Shown in pieces: positions 42,360 to 50,699 of a stretch of 64,000 nt of DNA. Made by a program: the position numbers and the translations under genes. The stretch's first letter is position 1, and each line of letters begins with the position of its first letter. This stretch comes from Halorubrum sp. JWXQ-INN 858 (lineage in GTDB: Archaea; Halobacteriota; Halobacteria; Halobacteriales; Haloferacaceae), in the NCBI RefSeq assembly GCF_009806985.1, contig NZ_WUAX01000016.1, positions 494,976 to 558,975 of the forward strand. The letters are read 5' to 3'. The notes under the pieces were generated by a model, which saw nothing but the letters and a program-made list of their open reading frames with translations, did not search any database and had not been told where the DNA came from.

Positions 42360-43511
42360 ATGACTCTCGTTTCCGACGCCCACAGCGACCACGGCGCGAC
42401 GTACCGCGACCGCGGCGGTCGCGAGGTCGTCGACCACTACGGCAAGCCCGAGCGCGTGGGGAAGGCCGTCCGGAAGGTCGTCGGCGCGATCGAGATGGGG
42501 TACGGGATCCTCGCCGTCACCGGCGACGACCGCGTCGAGTTCGTCGACAACGCCGTCTCCAATCGCGTCCCAACGACGGACGGACAGGGCGTGTACGCGC
42601 TGCTGCTCGACCCGCAGGGCGGGATCGAGACGGACATGTACGTGTACAACGCCGGGGAGCGCCTGCTCGTCTTCCTCCCGCCCGAGCGGGCCGAACCCGT
42701 GCTGGACGACTGGTCGAGCAAGGTGTTCATCCAGGACGTCGAGCTCCGCGACGCCTCCGCGGAGTTCGGGGTCTTCGGCGTCCACGGCCCGATGTCGACC
42801 GAGAAGGTGGCCTCCGTGCTCAACGGCGCGGGCGCGCCCGAGGAGCCGCTCTCGTTCGTCCGTGGCACGATGGTCGACGCCGGCGTCACGGTGATCGCGA
42901 GCGACAGCCCGCTGGGCGAGGAGGGGTACGAGGTGGTGTGTGCGGCCGCGGACGCCCCCGACCTGTTCGACACGCTGCTCAACCGCGGGCTCAACGCCGC
43001 CCCGTTCGGCTACCGGACGTGGGACGCGCTGACCGCGGAGGCCGGCACCCCGCTGTTCGAGTACGAACTCCGGGGGACCGTCCCGAACGTCCTCGGGATC
43101 CGCAACGCCCTGGACTTCGAGAAGGGCTGTTACGTCGGACAGGAGGTCGTCTCCCGCGTCGAGAACCGGGGCCGGCCGAGCCGCCGGCTCGTCGGGCTCC
43201 GCCTCGACGGGCTGGTCGACGCGATCGCGGGCGTCGACGGCGACGCCGACCCCGATGCGTCCGACGAGCGGCTCCCGGACCGCGGGGCCGCGGTGTTCGA
43301 CGGCGACGAGGCGGTCGGCGAGGTGACCCGCGCAGTCGTCGCCCCCACGAGCGGCGATCCGATCGCGCTCGCGCTCGTCGGGTTCGACACCGTGGCGGGC
43401 GACGTGACGGTCCGGGTCGACGGCGCGGAGACGGCGGCCACGGTCGCGGACCTCCCGTTCGTCGACGGGAGCGCCCGGTCGCGTCGGCTACCGACGTACC
43501 CGGACGCCTGA
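42360..43511 (+). CDS. ygfZ: YgfZ/GcvT folate-binding protein
   Basis: This 383-residue protein belongs to the GcvT/YgfZ family. It carries the YgfZ motif KGCYVGQE in EKGCYVGQEVVSRVENRG, with the conserved Cys. The N-terminal part (LVSDAHSDHGATYRDRGGREVVDHYG) and EDRVEFVDNAVSNRVP are typical of the folate-binding fold. YgfZ-type proteins help assemble or repair iron-sulfur clusters, using tetrahydrofolate; true glycine cleavage T proteins lack the KGC motif. Start at 42360 (MTLVSDAHSDHG). A C-terminal beta-barrel domain is present (about residues 275-383). Confidence 0.88.
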   Translation: MTLVSDAHSDHGATYRDRGGREVVDHYGKPERVGKAVRKVVGAIEMGYGILAVTGDDRVEFVDNAVSNRVPTTDGQGVYALLLDPQGGIETDMYVYNAGERLLVFLPPERAEPVLDDWSSKVFIQDVELRDASAEFGVFGVHGPMSTEKVASVLNGAGAPEEPLSFVRGTMVDAGVTVIASDSPLGEEGYEVVCAAADAPDLFDTLLNRGLNAAPFGYRTWDALTAEAGTPLFEYELRGTVPNVLGIRNALDFEKGCYVGQEVVSRVENRGRPSRRLVGLRLDGLVDAIAGVDGDADPDASDERLPDRGAAVFDGDEAVGEVTRAVVAPTSGDPIALALVGFDTVAGDVTVRVDGAETAATVADLPFVDGSARSRRLPTYPDA

Positions 43512-43586
43512 GCGCGGGGTTCGCCCGGCGACCGCGACGGCGACGACGACCGTAACCGCGACAGCGACGGCCACGGCGGTCGCCCG

Positions 43587-44321
43587 TCAGTCCCCGTCGC
43601 AGGTGCCGTCGAGGCACCGCCGCCCGGTCGCGGTCTCGAACACCGGGAGCCCGCAGCCGCATTCATCGACGACGACGCCGTGCGGGACGGAGAACGTCGT
43701 CTCACAGTCGGGGTACTGCTCACAGCCGAGGAAGACGCGGCCGGGCGCGGACTCGACGGTGAGGTCGCCGTCGCAGTCCGGACACGACCAGACCCGGTCG
43801 AACCGGTCGCGGACCGCCGCGACGAGCGGGTCACAGCCGGGGTCGACACAGAGGTGGAACGGCTCGCCGCGCTCGACGCGAACCTTCGGGAGCCCGCAGT
43901 CCGCACACGTCGTGTCGGTGACGCTCGCGCCCGCCGGCAGCCCCCACCGCTCCTCGCAGTCGAGACAGACCACGTCGCCCCGCGAGCGGACGAGCGACCC
44001 GCCGTCCTCCGGGCAGGTCCCCACCGGGACGCCCGCCTCGGTCACGGGGAGGCCGCGGCTGGCGGTGGCCGCCTCGGCGACGACGCGAAGGCGGCGTTCG
44101 CCCGTCCGCGCGGTGACCGAGAAGCCCGCACCGTCACCCTCGACGACGACCGAGTCCGGGCGGGTGAGCCACGCGACCGGTTGATAGCCGTCGGCGTCGT
44201 GGACGAGCGTGGTGTTGTCGGGCTTTATCAGGACGACGACGCGGCCACGGTGGGTTCGCGTGCGGTCGCCGCGTTCGGTCACCCGACAGTCGCCGGCAAG
44301 GACGCGAAGGCGCTCTGGCAT
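43587..44321 (-). CDS. NucS-like domain plus zinc-ribbon protein
   Basis: This 244-residue protein has an N-terminal domain (residues about 1-90) resembling the N-terminal half of the EndoMS/NucS nuclease: VVVLIKPDNTTLVHDADGYQPVAWLTRPDSVVVEG. The catalytic PD-(D/E)XK half of NucS is missing. Residues about 100-244 hold four cysteine pairs: CPED / CLDC, CADC / C...C, CPDCDGDLTVE / CEQYPDCETTF and CGCGLPVFE / C, which are zinc ribbons of the topoisomerase C4 type. It may bind DNA or guide another nuclease. Start at 44321 (MPERLRVLAGDCRVTE). Confidence 0.82.
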   Translation of the reverse strand: MPERLRVLAGDCRVTERGDRTRTHRGRVVVLIKPDNTTLVHDADGYQPVAWLTRPDSVVVEGDGAGFSVTARTGERRLRVVAEAATASRGLPVTEAGVPVGTCPEDGGSLVRSRGDVVCLDCEERWGLPAGASVTDTTCADCGLPKVRVERGEPFHLCVDPGCDPLVAAVRDRFDRVWSCPDCDGDLTVESAPGRVFLGCEQYPDCETTFSVPHGVVVDECGCGLPVFETATGRRCLDGTCDGD

Positions 44322-44424
44322 ACGACGGGGTGGAGCCGTTTTCGGGTTTAACGAGTCGGTGGGGCGTCCTCCCGGACTGAGAACCATGTCGCCCGTTTAA
44401 CACGATGGTCGACGTGAAGGACGT

Positions 44425-45780
44425 ATGGACGCGACCCGCGAAGGCGACCGATCGACGTCGGGGGACGCGAACGGGGAGACGTCGGTTCGTGTCGGCGTGT
44501 TGAGCTTCCACGAGAGCAAGGAGACGAAGGCGATCTGTAACGCGGTACGGGCATTAGGACACGATCCCGTCTGGCTCCACGAGGGGAACACTCGCAGTTG
44601 GCTGGACGGGGGGACTCCGCGCTTCGAGCCGGCGGTCGACGTCGTCGCGAACCGGCTGTTGGCGACGAAGGCGTTGCGGCCGCTCGACGACCTCGGCGTG
44701 GCGACGAGCTACGCCGCCGTGTGCCCCGTGTTGAACCCGGTCGACGCCGTGATCCGAGCCATGCACAAGTACGGTGCCGCCGCCACGCTCGCCGCGGCGG
44801 GGGTGTCGGTCCCGGACGCGTTCCTGGCGTTTACACACCAGGCGATCGCCGACCGCGACCACCTCGTCGACGGCCCGGTCGTTCACAAGCCGGCTATCGG
44901 AACGGGCGGCGATCGGATCGCCATCGTCGGCGGCGACGGTCCGGTATCGCCGCGCGTCGCTCGACGGCTGACGTTCCTGCAAGCGTTCCTCGACTCCGGG
45001 ACGGATCGACCGTTCGACGTCCGCGTGTACGTCGTCGACGACGAAGTCGTCGGGGCGATGAAGCGCTACGCACCGGCCGACGAGTGGCGGACCAACGTCG
45101 CGCTCGGCGGCACGGTCGAGGACTTCACCGCGGAGCTCCCGTCGGAGGCCGCACAGCTCTCGAGGCGAGCGACGGACGTCCTCGGCCTCGATTACGCCGG
45201 CGTCGACCTCATGTGTCACGCCGGGACGTGGTACGTCCTCGAGGTGAACGTGACGGCCGGATTCAAGGGCCTCTTCGCGGCGACGGGGACCAGCCCCGCG
45301 CCGCACATCGCCGGGCTGGCGATCGAGCGAGCGGGCGGGCGGGTCGACGCCGAGCGCGTCGCGTCGCTCACGACGGAGCTCGACGACTCGATCCCGGAAG
45401 GCGCACCGGTGATCGGGTCCGACGCGAGCGCCAAGGGAACGGTCGGCTACACCGAGCGGGTCGCGGTCGGCGGCGAGGACCGGATCGAGGAGACGGTCGC
45501 GAAGTCCGACACCGGGGCCACCCGGACGAGCATCGACACCGAACTCGCCGCGCGGATCGGGGCGGGTCCGATCGTCGACACGGTCACCGTGCGGTCCGGC
45601 ACGCGGACCGGCCGCCGGAAGCGACCGCTCGTCGAGATCGACCTCGAGCTCGCCGACCGCTGGGACCGGGTGACCGCGAGCGTCGAGGACCGGAGCCACC
45701 TGAACTACCCCGTGCTGCTCGGACGGGACGTTCTGCGTGGCCATCGAGTGGACATCGAACGCCGGGTGAGCGAGGAATGA
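44425..45780 (+). CDS. RimK-type ATP-grasp fused to RimB-like retropepsin domain
   Basis: This 451-residue protein has two parts. Residues about 20-310 are a RimK/LysX ATP-grasp ligase (VGVLSFHESKETKAICNAVRALGHDPVWL, GPVVHKPAIGTGGDRI, RPFDVRVYVVDDEVVGAMKRYAP, DYAGVDLM...YVLEVNVTAGFKGLFAATG). Residues about 330-451 are a RimB-type domain with the aspartic motif D362-T-G in AKSDTGATRTSID, followed by PVLLGRDVLRGHRVDI. RimB and RimK normally are separate and act on glutamate tails of proteins or peptides. The leaderless start at 44425 fits a TATA-like ttaac near 44399. It is followed by the flavoprotein gene. Confidence 0.88.
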   Translation: MDATREGDRSTSGDANGETSVRVGVLSFHESKETKAICNAVRALGHDPVWLHEGNTRSWLDGGTPRFEPAVDVVANRLLATKALRPLDDLGVATSYAAVCPVLNPVDAVIRAMHKYGAAATLAAAGVSVPDAFLAFTHQAIADRDHLVDGPVVHKPAIGTGGDRIAIVGGDGPVSPRVARRLTFLQAFLDSGTDRPFDVRVYVVDDEVVGAMKRYAPADEWRTNVALGGTVEDFTAELPSEAAQLSRRATDVLGLDYAGVDLMCHAGTWYVLEVNVTAGFKGLFAATGTSPAPHIAGLAIERAGGRVDAERVASLTTELDDSIPEGAPVIGSDASAKGTVGYTERVAVGGEDRIEETVAKSDTGATRTSIDTELAARIGAGPIVDTVTVRSGTRTGRRKRPLVEIDLELADRWDRVTASVEDRSHLNYPVLLGRDVLRGHRVDIERRVSEE

Positions 45781-45813
45781 GGCCGAACGATCGAGAACCG
45801 CGTCCGATCCGGC

Positions 45814-45867
45814 GGAGGTTCCGGAGGCTCCAGAGGCCCCGGAAGCCCCGGAGGTCCCGGAGGTCCC
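45814..45867 (+). promoter_or_regulatory. Array of six Shine-Dalgarno-like 9-base units
   Basis: Six 9-base units with the core (g/a)gagg or ggaag follow each other: 45814, 45823, 45832, 45841, 45850, 45859. The last core (ggagg at 45859-45863) lies 5 bases before the ATG at 45869. Four of the units contain a perfect GGAGG. This would offer multiple ribosome entry sites. Confidence 0.6.
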
Positions 45868-45868
45868 G

Positions 45869-46342
45869 ATGAAACACGTCGAGTACGCGTACACGACCGG
45901 CATGGACGACGCCGAGATCGACGACCGCCTCCGAACCGCCGCATCGGGGGTGCTCGCGCTCTGTGACGACGGCGACGCCCACGCGGTACCGTTGGCACAC
46001 TACTACGACGGGGAGCGGCTGTACTTCCGACTCGGAACCACCGAAGGGAGCAAGAAACGGGAGCTGTGGGAGCGAACCGGGACCGCGAGCTACGTCCTCC
46101 ACGGCACGGAGCCGACCGACGATCCCCAGGAGATCGACTCGTGGAGCGTCGTCGTCACCGGCCGGCTCGTCGAGCTTCCCGAATCAGAGCGCGAGCGGTT
46201 CGACACCGCGGAGATCAACCGCCGGTTCTCCCCGATCCGCGTGTTCGGCGAGGCCATCGAGGAGATCGAGGTGTCGATCGTGGAACTCGAGATCGACACG
46301 GTCACCGGCCGAGTCACCTCGGACGGGGCACGGGGGGAGTGA
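45869..46342 (+). CDS. Pyridoxamine 5'-phosphate oxidase-like flavin-binding protein
   Basis: This 157-residue protein has the split beta-barrel fold of pyridoxamine 5'-phosphate oxidase-like and FMN-binding proteins: SGVLALCDDGDAHAVPLAHYYDGERLYFRLGTTEGSKKRELWERTGTASYVLHG, then SWSVVVTGRLVEL. Family members bind FMN, F420 or haem; the substrate is unknown. It starts 88 bases after the RimK-RimB fusion, with the Shine-Dalgarno-like array just upstream, so it is likely translated from the same transcript. Confidence 0.86.
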   Translation: MKHVEYAYTTGMDDAEIDDRLRTAASGVLALCDDGDAHAVPLAHYYDGERLYFRLGTTEGSKKRELWERTGTASYVLHGTEPTDDPQEIDSWSVVVTGRLVELPESERERFDTAEINRRFSPIRVFGEAIEEIEVSIVELEIDTVTGRVTSDGARGE

Positions 46343-46358
46343 GCGGAGGCGCGGTCAC

Positions 46359-46440
46359 CGACGCTCCGGATCGTCACGCGGGATCACGCCACGTCGACGC
46401 TCCGGATCGTCACGCGGGATCACGCCACGTCGACGCTTCG
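46359..46440. repeat. 36-base tandem repeat over the helicase stop codon
   Basis: Two exact 36-base units (46359-46394, 46395-46430) and a partial third (46431-46440) begin cgacgct(c/t)cgg. The helicase stop (tca, 46420-46422) is inside the second unit, and the first unit holds an identical tca (46384-46386). The extra copy thus lies downstream of the gene. Confidence 0.9.
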
Positions 46441-48762
46441 GGTCGCCCGAACGGGCATCAGCGGGAGGTCGGGGAAGACGACCTCGACGACGAACGACAG
46501 CTCGTCGGCGGTCGGGGTGCCGAAGACGCCGACGGGGACCGTCGTCTCGCCGTCGAGGTACGCCGTCTCCGCGGTCATCTCCACGTCGTTGACGGTGACG
46601 CGGATCCCCACCCGCGCGCCGCCGCCGACGTTCCGGACGGCCACCTCCCGGAGGTCGTTCTCGCCGACCGCGATGGAGCCGGGGAACGACCCCCACTCGA
46701 CCTCGATCCGGGGCTGGTCGCCAGCGGCCGACACGACGCGGTCGGCGACGGAGTCGCTCATGCCGGCGTTCGAGAGGACGTCGGGGCCGGCGTCGACGAC
46801 CGCGCCCGGGGAGCCGAGCCCCGCGTCCGCGAGCCGCTCGGCGCGGCCCGCGCCGACGCCGTCGATCGCGGTGAGCGCGACCGCGTCGCGGCCGACGCCG
46901 TGTTCGACCCGCGCCTCGACCCGGCGGGCGAGGTTGGCCGCGCGGGGGCCGGCGAACCGGTCGAGGAACTCACACAGCGCCGCGAGCAGCCGGAGGGCGT
47001 TCTGCCGGATCACCCACGCGTCCGAGCGGAGGTCCGAGGGCATGGAGTCGGCCATCCCCGCGAGCAGGATGGCGAACACCTTCCGGTGGCCGTCCTCCAG
47101 GCTCGTCTCGTGGCCGTCGAGGATCCGGTCGACGGCGTCCGCCTCCGCGGAGCGCGCGGAGACGGAGTCGAACTCGCCCGCGCTCGCGACCGTCTCGAGG
47201 ATCGCGTCGACCGTGAGCCGCTCGCGGTCGGCGAGCGCGCGGAACCGCCGGGCGGTGTCGAGCCGCAGGTAGTACTTCGAGGCGAGCCGCCCGAGCGCCG
47301 AGGGCTCGATCGAGAGGTCCTCGTCGGCGGTGACGAAGCCGTCCTCGACGAGCGAGTCGAGGGTCCCGCGGAGGCGCTCGCGGACGTTCCCGAAGTCGTA
47401 CTCCTCGGGCTTCGAGCGCGCGCGGACGTAGTAGAACGTCGTCTCGAGCCACGCCATCACGTCCTCCAGTCCGCGGATCGTGCCCATCGCGATCTCCGCG
47501 TTGAGGTGTGACTCGAGGTCCGCCGCGAGCCGCGACTCTATCTCCTTGCCGTCCCGCAGCAGGCGGCGGTACGTGTCGGCGTCGCCGCGGTCACAGACGA
47601 CCCAGCCGTAGCCGACGTCGTCGTAGCCGGGGCGGCCCGCGCGCCCGACCATCTGGAGGACGTCGAGCGGCGAGATGTCCGTCTCCCCCTCCAGCGGGTC
47701 GTGGTACTTCGTGTCACGGATGACGACACAGCGCGCGGGGAGGTTCACGCCCCACGCGAGCGTCGACGTCGAGAAGAGGAGCTTGATCTTCCCCTCCTTG
47801 AACCACCGCTCGACGCGGTCGCGATCGCCTTTCCCGAGCCCGGCATGGTGGAAGCCGACGCCGTCGATCACGGACTGTCTGAGGGTGTCGTTCGTCAGCT
47901 CCGTCGCCTCGTTGTGGTAGTCGTAATCGCCGTGGGAGTCGATCGGAACCTCGCGCTCGGCGATCTCGTCGCGTGCCTTCTTCGCCGCCTGCACCGTGTC
48001 CTGCCGCGAGGAGACGAAGACGAGCGCCTGGCCGTCCTCGCGGATGTGCGGTTCGGCCAGGTCGATCGCGCGGTAGAGGCGGCGGTACTTGTCGGCGAAG
48101 GCGTTCGATCCGTGCGAGTACGTCTTCACGCCCGTCTCGAGGTCGACCGGGCGGTACTCGTCGCCGAACTGGTAGGTGGTCTCGGCGGGCGCGTCGAGCC
48201 AGTCGGCGACGTCGCCGACGTTCGGCATCGTCGCCGACAGCGCGACGACGCGGGGGTCCTGCAGCCGGCGGAGCCGCGAAACGGTCACCTCGAGGACGCC
48301 GCCGCGCCGATCGGAGTCGAGCAGGTGGACCTCGTCGATGACGACGCAGTCGACGTCGGTGATGAACGAGTAGCGCGCGGAGTCGTGTTTGCGCGTCGCG
48401 CTGTCTGCCTTCTCGGGGGTCGTCACGAGCACGTCCGCGCGCGCGGCGCGCCGGGGATTGAGGTCGCGCTCGCCGGAGACGACGTAAACCGAGTAGCCGA
48501 GGTCCTCGAACCGCTCCCACTCGCTTTCCTTCTCGTTGGTGAGCGCGCGCAGCGGCGCGATGAACAGCGCCGTGCCGCCCTCCGAGAGGGTCTTACAGAT
48601 CGCCAGCTCGGCGAGGGCGGTCTTTCCGGAGGCGGTCGGCGCGGACGCGACGACGTTGTGATCCGTCCGCCAGATCCCGGGCAGCGCCTCGCGCTGCATC
48701 CGGTTGAACTCCTCGAACCCGAACGCGTCGGCGAACTCCGGCACCGCCTCCGCCACCTTCAC
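46420..48762 (-). CDS. Ski2/Hel308-like DNA helicase
   Basis: This 780-residue helicase has Walker A APTASGKT (residues 41-48), Walker B DEVH (143-146), motif III SATM, and motif VI QMVGRAGRPGYDD. The Hel308-type winged helix and ratchet domains follow, and a helix-hairpin-helix segment appears near residue 640 (AIDGVGAGRAERLADAGLG). The last 110 residues are beta-rich (IEVEWGSFPGSIAVGENDLREVAVRNVGGGARVGIRVTVND) and not a usual Hel308 part. Hel308 unwinds stalled replication forks. Start ATG 48762 (MKVAEAVPEFADAFGF). Confidence 0.93.
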   Translation of the reverse strand: MKVAEAVPEFADAFGFEEFNRMQREALPGIWRTDHNVVASAPTASGKTALAELAICKTLSEGGTALFIAPLRALTNEKESEWERFEDLGYSVYVVSGERDLNPRRAARADVLVTTPEKADSATRKHDSARYSFITDVDCVVIDEVHLLDSDRRGGVLEVTVSRLRRLQDPRVVALSATMPNVGDVADWLDAPAETTYQFGDEYRPVDLETGVKTYSHGSNAFADKYRRLYRAIDLAEPHIREDGQALVFVSSRQDTVQAAKKARDEIAEREVPIDSHGDYDYHNEATELTNDTLRQSVIDGVGFHHAGLGKGDRDRVERWFKEGKIKLLFSTSTLAWGVNLPARCVVIRDTKYHDPLEGETDISPLDVLQMVGRAGRPGYDDVGYGWVVCDRGDADTYRRLLRDGKEIESRLAADLESHLNAEIAMGTIRGLEDVMAWLETTFYYVRARSKPEEYDFGNVRERLRGTLDSLVEDGFVTADEDLSIEPSALGRLASKYYLRLDTARRFRALADRERLTVDAILETVASAGEFDSVSARSAEADAVDRILDGHETSLEDGHRKVFAILLAGMADSMPSDLRSDAWVIRQNALRLLAALCEFLDRFAGPRAANLARRVEARVEHGVGRDAVALTAIDGVGAGRAERLADAGLGSPGAVVDAGPDVLSNAGMSDSVADRVVSAAGDQPRIEVEWGSFPGSIAVGENDLREVAVRNVGGGARVGIRVTVNDVEMTAETAYLDGETTVPVGVFGTPTADELSFVVEVVFPDLPLMPVRATRSVDVA

Positions 48763-48954
48763 GAGGGGTCACCTCGGGGACTGGCTCGCATTACTCTGAG
48801 TCCGGGGCCTCACGGCCAAAGGCGTTTCTCATGCGGCCGGAAACGACTTCGATCGAGCCCAGTCCGACCCCCGTCCGGCCCGCGTTCGAGCCCTGTGCGG
48901 CCCTCGTTCGAGCCCCGCCCGAGCCGTCATGCGGGCACGTCCCCGCCGGGCGGC

Positions 48955-50334
48955 TCACGCGTACGCGTCGTACTCCTCGCCGAACAGCGCGAAATACGCG
49001 ACCCCGACGACCCCGATCGCGCTCGCGAGGCCGAACGCGACCGTCGGGCTCCCCGGGACCGAGACCCCGGTGCCGGGGACGGCGAAGCCGCCGTAGATCA
49101 GCCCGCCGATCGCCGCGCTCGGAATGACGATCGTGTTGCGCACGAGGTAGTAGGACCCGGCGACGCGTCCGCCCGTGTCGCGCTCCGCGGGGCCGACGAT
49201 GAGCGCCTTATGCGCCGGGAGCCCGGCGAACCGGAGCCCGGAGAACGCGAAGAGCGCCACGACGATCGGAGCCGTCAGCGCCGTATCGGCCGGGACGCTG
49301 ATGAGCAGCGCCGGGAAGACGGCGTACACGAGGAAGCCGAGCCCGACCACCGGCTTGAGCCCGACGCGCTCGGCGAGCCGCGCGGCGGGCGGCATGGTGA
49401 TCAGCGCGATCACCATCTCGACGGCGAGGAGGACGCCGAAGAACACCGCCGGCGACAGCGACACCGGGCCGACGTCGAGACCGACCCCGAGGAACCGGAC
49501 GATCACGATCACGAAGAAGACGTACACCATCCCGTTGGCGAACCGGACGAGCGTGTCGGCCACGAGCAGCGGGCGCAGCTCCGACGGCAGCCCGCGGAGA
49601 TCGGCGACGACCTCGCCGACGCCCGCGAACTCCTTCCCGAAGGTGTCCTCGCTCGCGTCGTAGAGGACGTGTTGGGCCGCGGTGGCGACGACGCCGAACA
49701 GCAGCGCGACCGCGAGCACGTACTGGAACCCGACCGCGAAGTCCGCGAACAGGTGGAGGACGCCCGCCGCGATCAGGGGACCGAAGAGGAACGCGGTCCG
49801 GCGGAACACCTCCGTGCTCGCGAACCCGCGCGCGAGGCGGCCGGGCGGGACGGACTGTTTGACGATCGCGAACGTCGCCCCGAGCCCGAACGACTTCCAC
49901 GCCTGCGCGAAGAAGAGTCCGACGAAGATCCAGATCCACGGCTCGAGGACGACCCCCGCGACCGTCACCGTCCCGAGTGCCGGCGCGACGAGCCACACCA
50001 CAAAGCCCAGCGTCGACGTCAGCCCGAACAGCGTGAGCGCGACCCGCGAACCGATCCGGTCGGAGAGCCGACCGCCGGGATACGGGTACACCGCGCCGAT
50101 GACGTTGCCGACGGTGCCGAACAGCCCGATGACGAGCGCGCTCGCGCCGAGCGCCGCCATGTACTCCGGGACGTACCGGGTCGTCATCTGGAAGCCCAGA
50201 CTGAACGCGAACATCGCCACCGACAGCACCAACACGTCCCGCTGGAGCGAGAAGAACTGCCGGAACGGGTCGAGGAGGTCGACCTCGTCGTCCGCCCGCT
50301 CCGCCCCCCCAGAGTCGGCGTCGCCTCCGTCCAT
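48955..50334 (-). CDS. MFS transporter
   Basis: This 459-residue major facilitator protein has 12 predicted helices. Helices 2-3 carry the signature loop VGNVIGAVYPYPGGRLSDRIGSRVAL, and the matching loop between helices 8 and 9 is PPAARLAERVGLKPVVG. The first 30 residues are acidic and cytoplasmic. The substrate cannot be told; multidrug or sugar efflux are common in this branch. The ATG at 50334 (MDGGDADSGGAERADDEVD) was chosen over an in-frame Met 28 residues upstream that would add a non-membrane, basic stretch. Confidence 0.88.
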   Translation of the reverse strand: MDGGDADSGGAERADDEVDLLDPFRQFFSLQRDVLVLSVAMFAFSLGFQMTTRYVPEYMAALGASALVIGLFGTVGNVIGAVYPYPGGRLSDRIGSRVALTLFGLTSTLGFVVWLVAPALGTVTVAGVVLEPWIWIFVGLFFAQAWKSFGLGATFAIVKQSVPPGRLARGFASTEVFRRTAFLFGPLIAAGVLHLFADFAVGFQYVLAVALLFGVVATAAQHVLYDASEDTFGKEFAGVGEVVADLRGLPSELRPLLVADTLVRFANGMVYVFFVIVIVRFLGVGLDVGPVSLSPAVFFGVLLAVEMVIALITMPPAARLAERVGLKPVVGLGFLVYAVFPALLISVPADTALTAPIVVALFAFSGLRFAGLPAHKALIVGPAERDTGGRVAGSYYLVRNTIVIPSAAIGGLIYGGFAVPGTGVSVPGSPTVAFGLASAIGVVGVAYFALFGEEYDAYA

Positions 50335-50537
50335 ACGAGACCACACCGCGAACAGCCCCTTGAACGCTCCGGCGACGGGTTCGGGAGGGACGGTATCGCT
50401 CCGCGGGGAAACACACACTACAGGCGTTCAAAAGGCCGGTTTCGGCGGATGAACCGGTCGGGATGGCCGACCCGGACATTAATTTCGTTTCGTTGATCGT
50501 TAGAACAGACGCGATCTACCAGTTCTCATAAGAGTTC

Positions 50538-50546
50538 ATCTTAATC
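50538..50546 (+). promoter_or_regulatory. TATA-like box before the 43-residue peptide gene
   Basis: The run atcttaatc centres about 26 bases before the ATG at 50568, in AT-richer sequence (50475-50567), consistent with a leaderless mRNA for the small peptide. Confidence 0.5.
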
Positions 50547-50567
50547 TCACGCGATATCGGATGTAAT

Positions 50568-50699
50568 ATGCACGAAAGTGTTGCAGACTACGTGGCAGAG
50601 CACCCGAAGATGGCCGGCGTCCTGTTCGCGGCGCTGTTGATGCTGTCGCAGGCGGCCCCCGCGGCGGCGAACATGGCGGTCTCGAACCCCGGCCCCTAA
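50568..50699 (+). CDS. 43-residue hydrophobic peptide (DUF7503-like)
   Basis: This tiny product reads MHESVADYVAEHPKMAGVLF, continues with AALLMLSQAAPAAANM and ends AVSNPGP. It has an N-terminal amphipathic part with an HPK motif, a hydrophobic stretch and a short Pro/Gly tail, resembling haloarchaeal microproteins recalled as DUF7503 (a short leader, hydrophobic helix, then Gly/Pro end). It could be a secreted or membrane peptide. Its stop TAA (50697-50699) overlaps the stop of the CHAT protease gene on the opposite strand, so the two genes are convergent and touch. Confidence 0.72.
   Translation: MHESVADYVAEHPKMAGVLFAALLMLSQAAPAAANMAVSNPGP

Noticed and set aside
47701..50496. A plus-strand open frame of 931 codons
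   Set aside because: It lies opposite the helicase and MFS genes and shows no domain.
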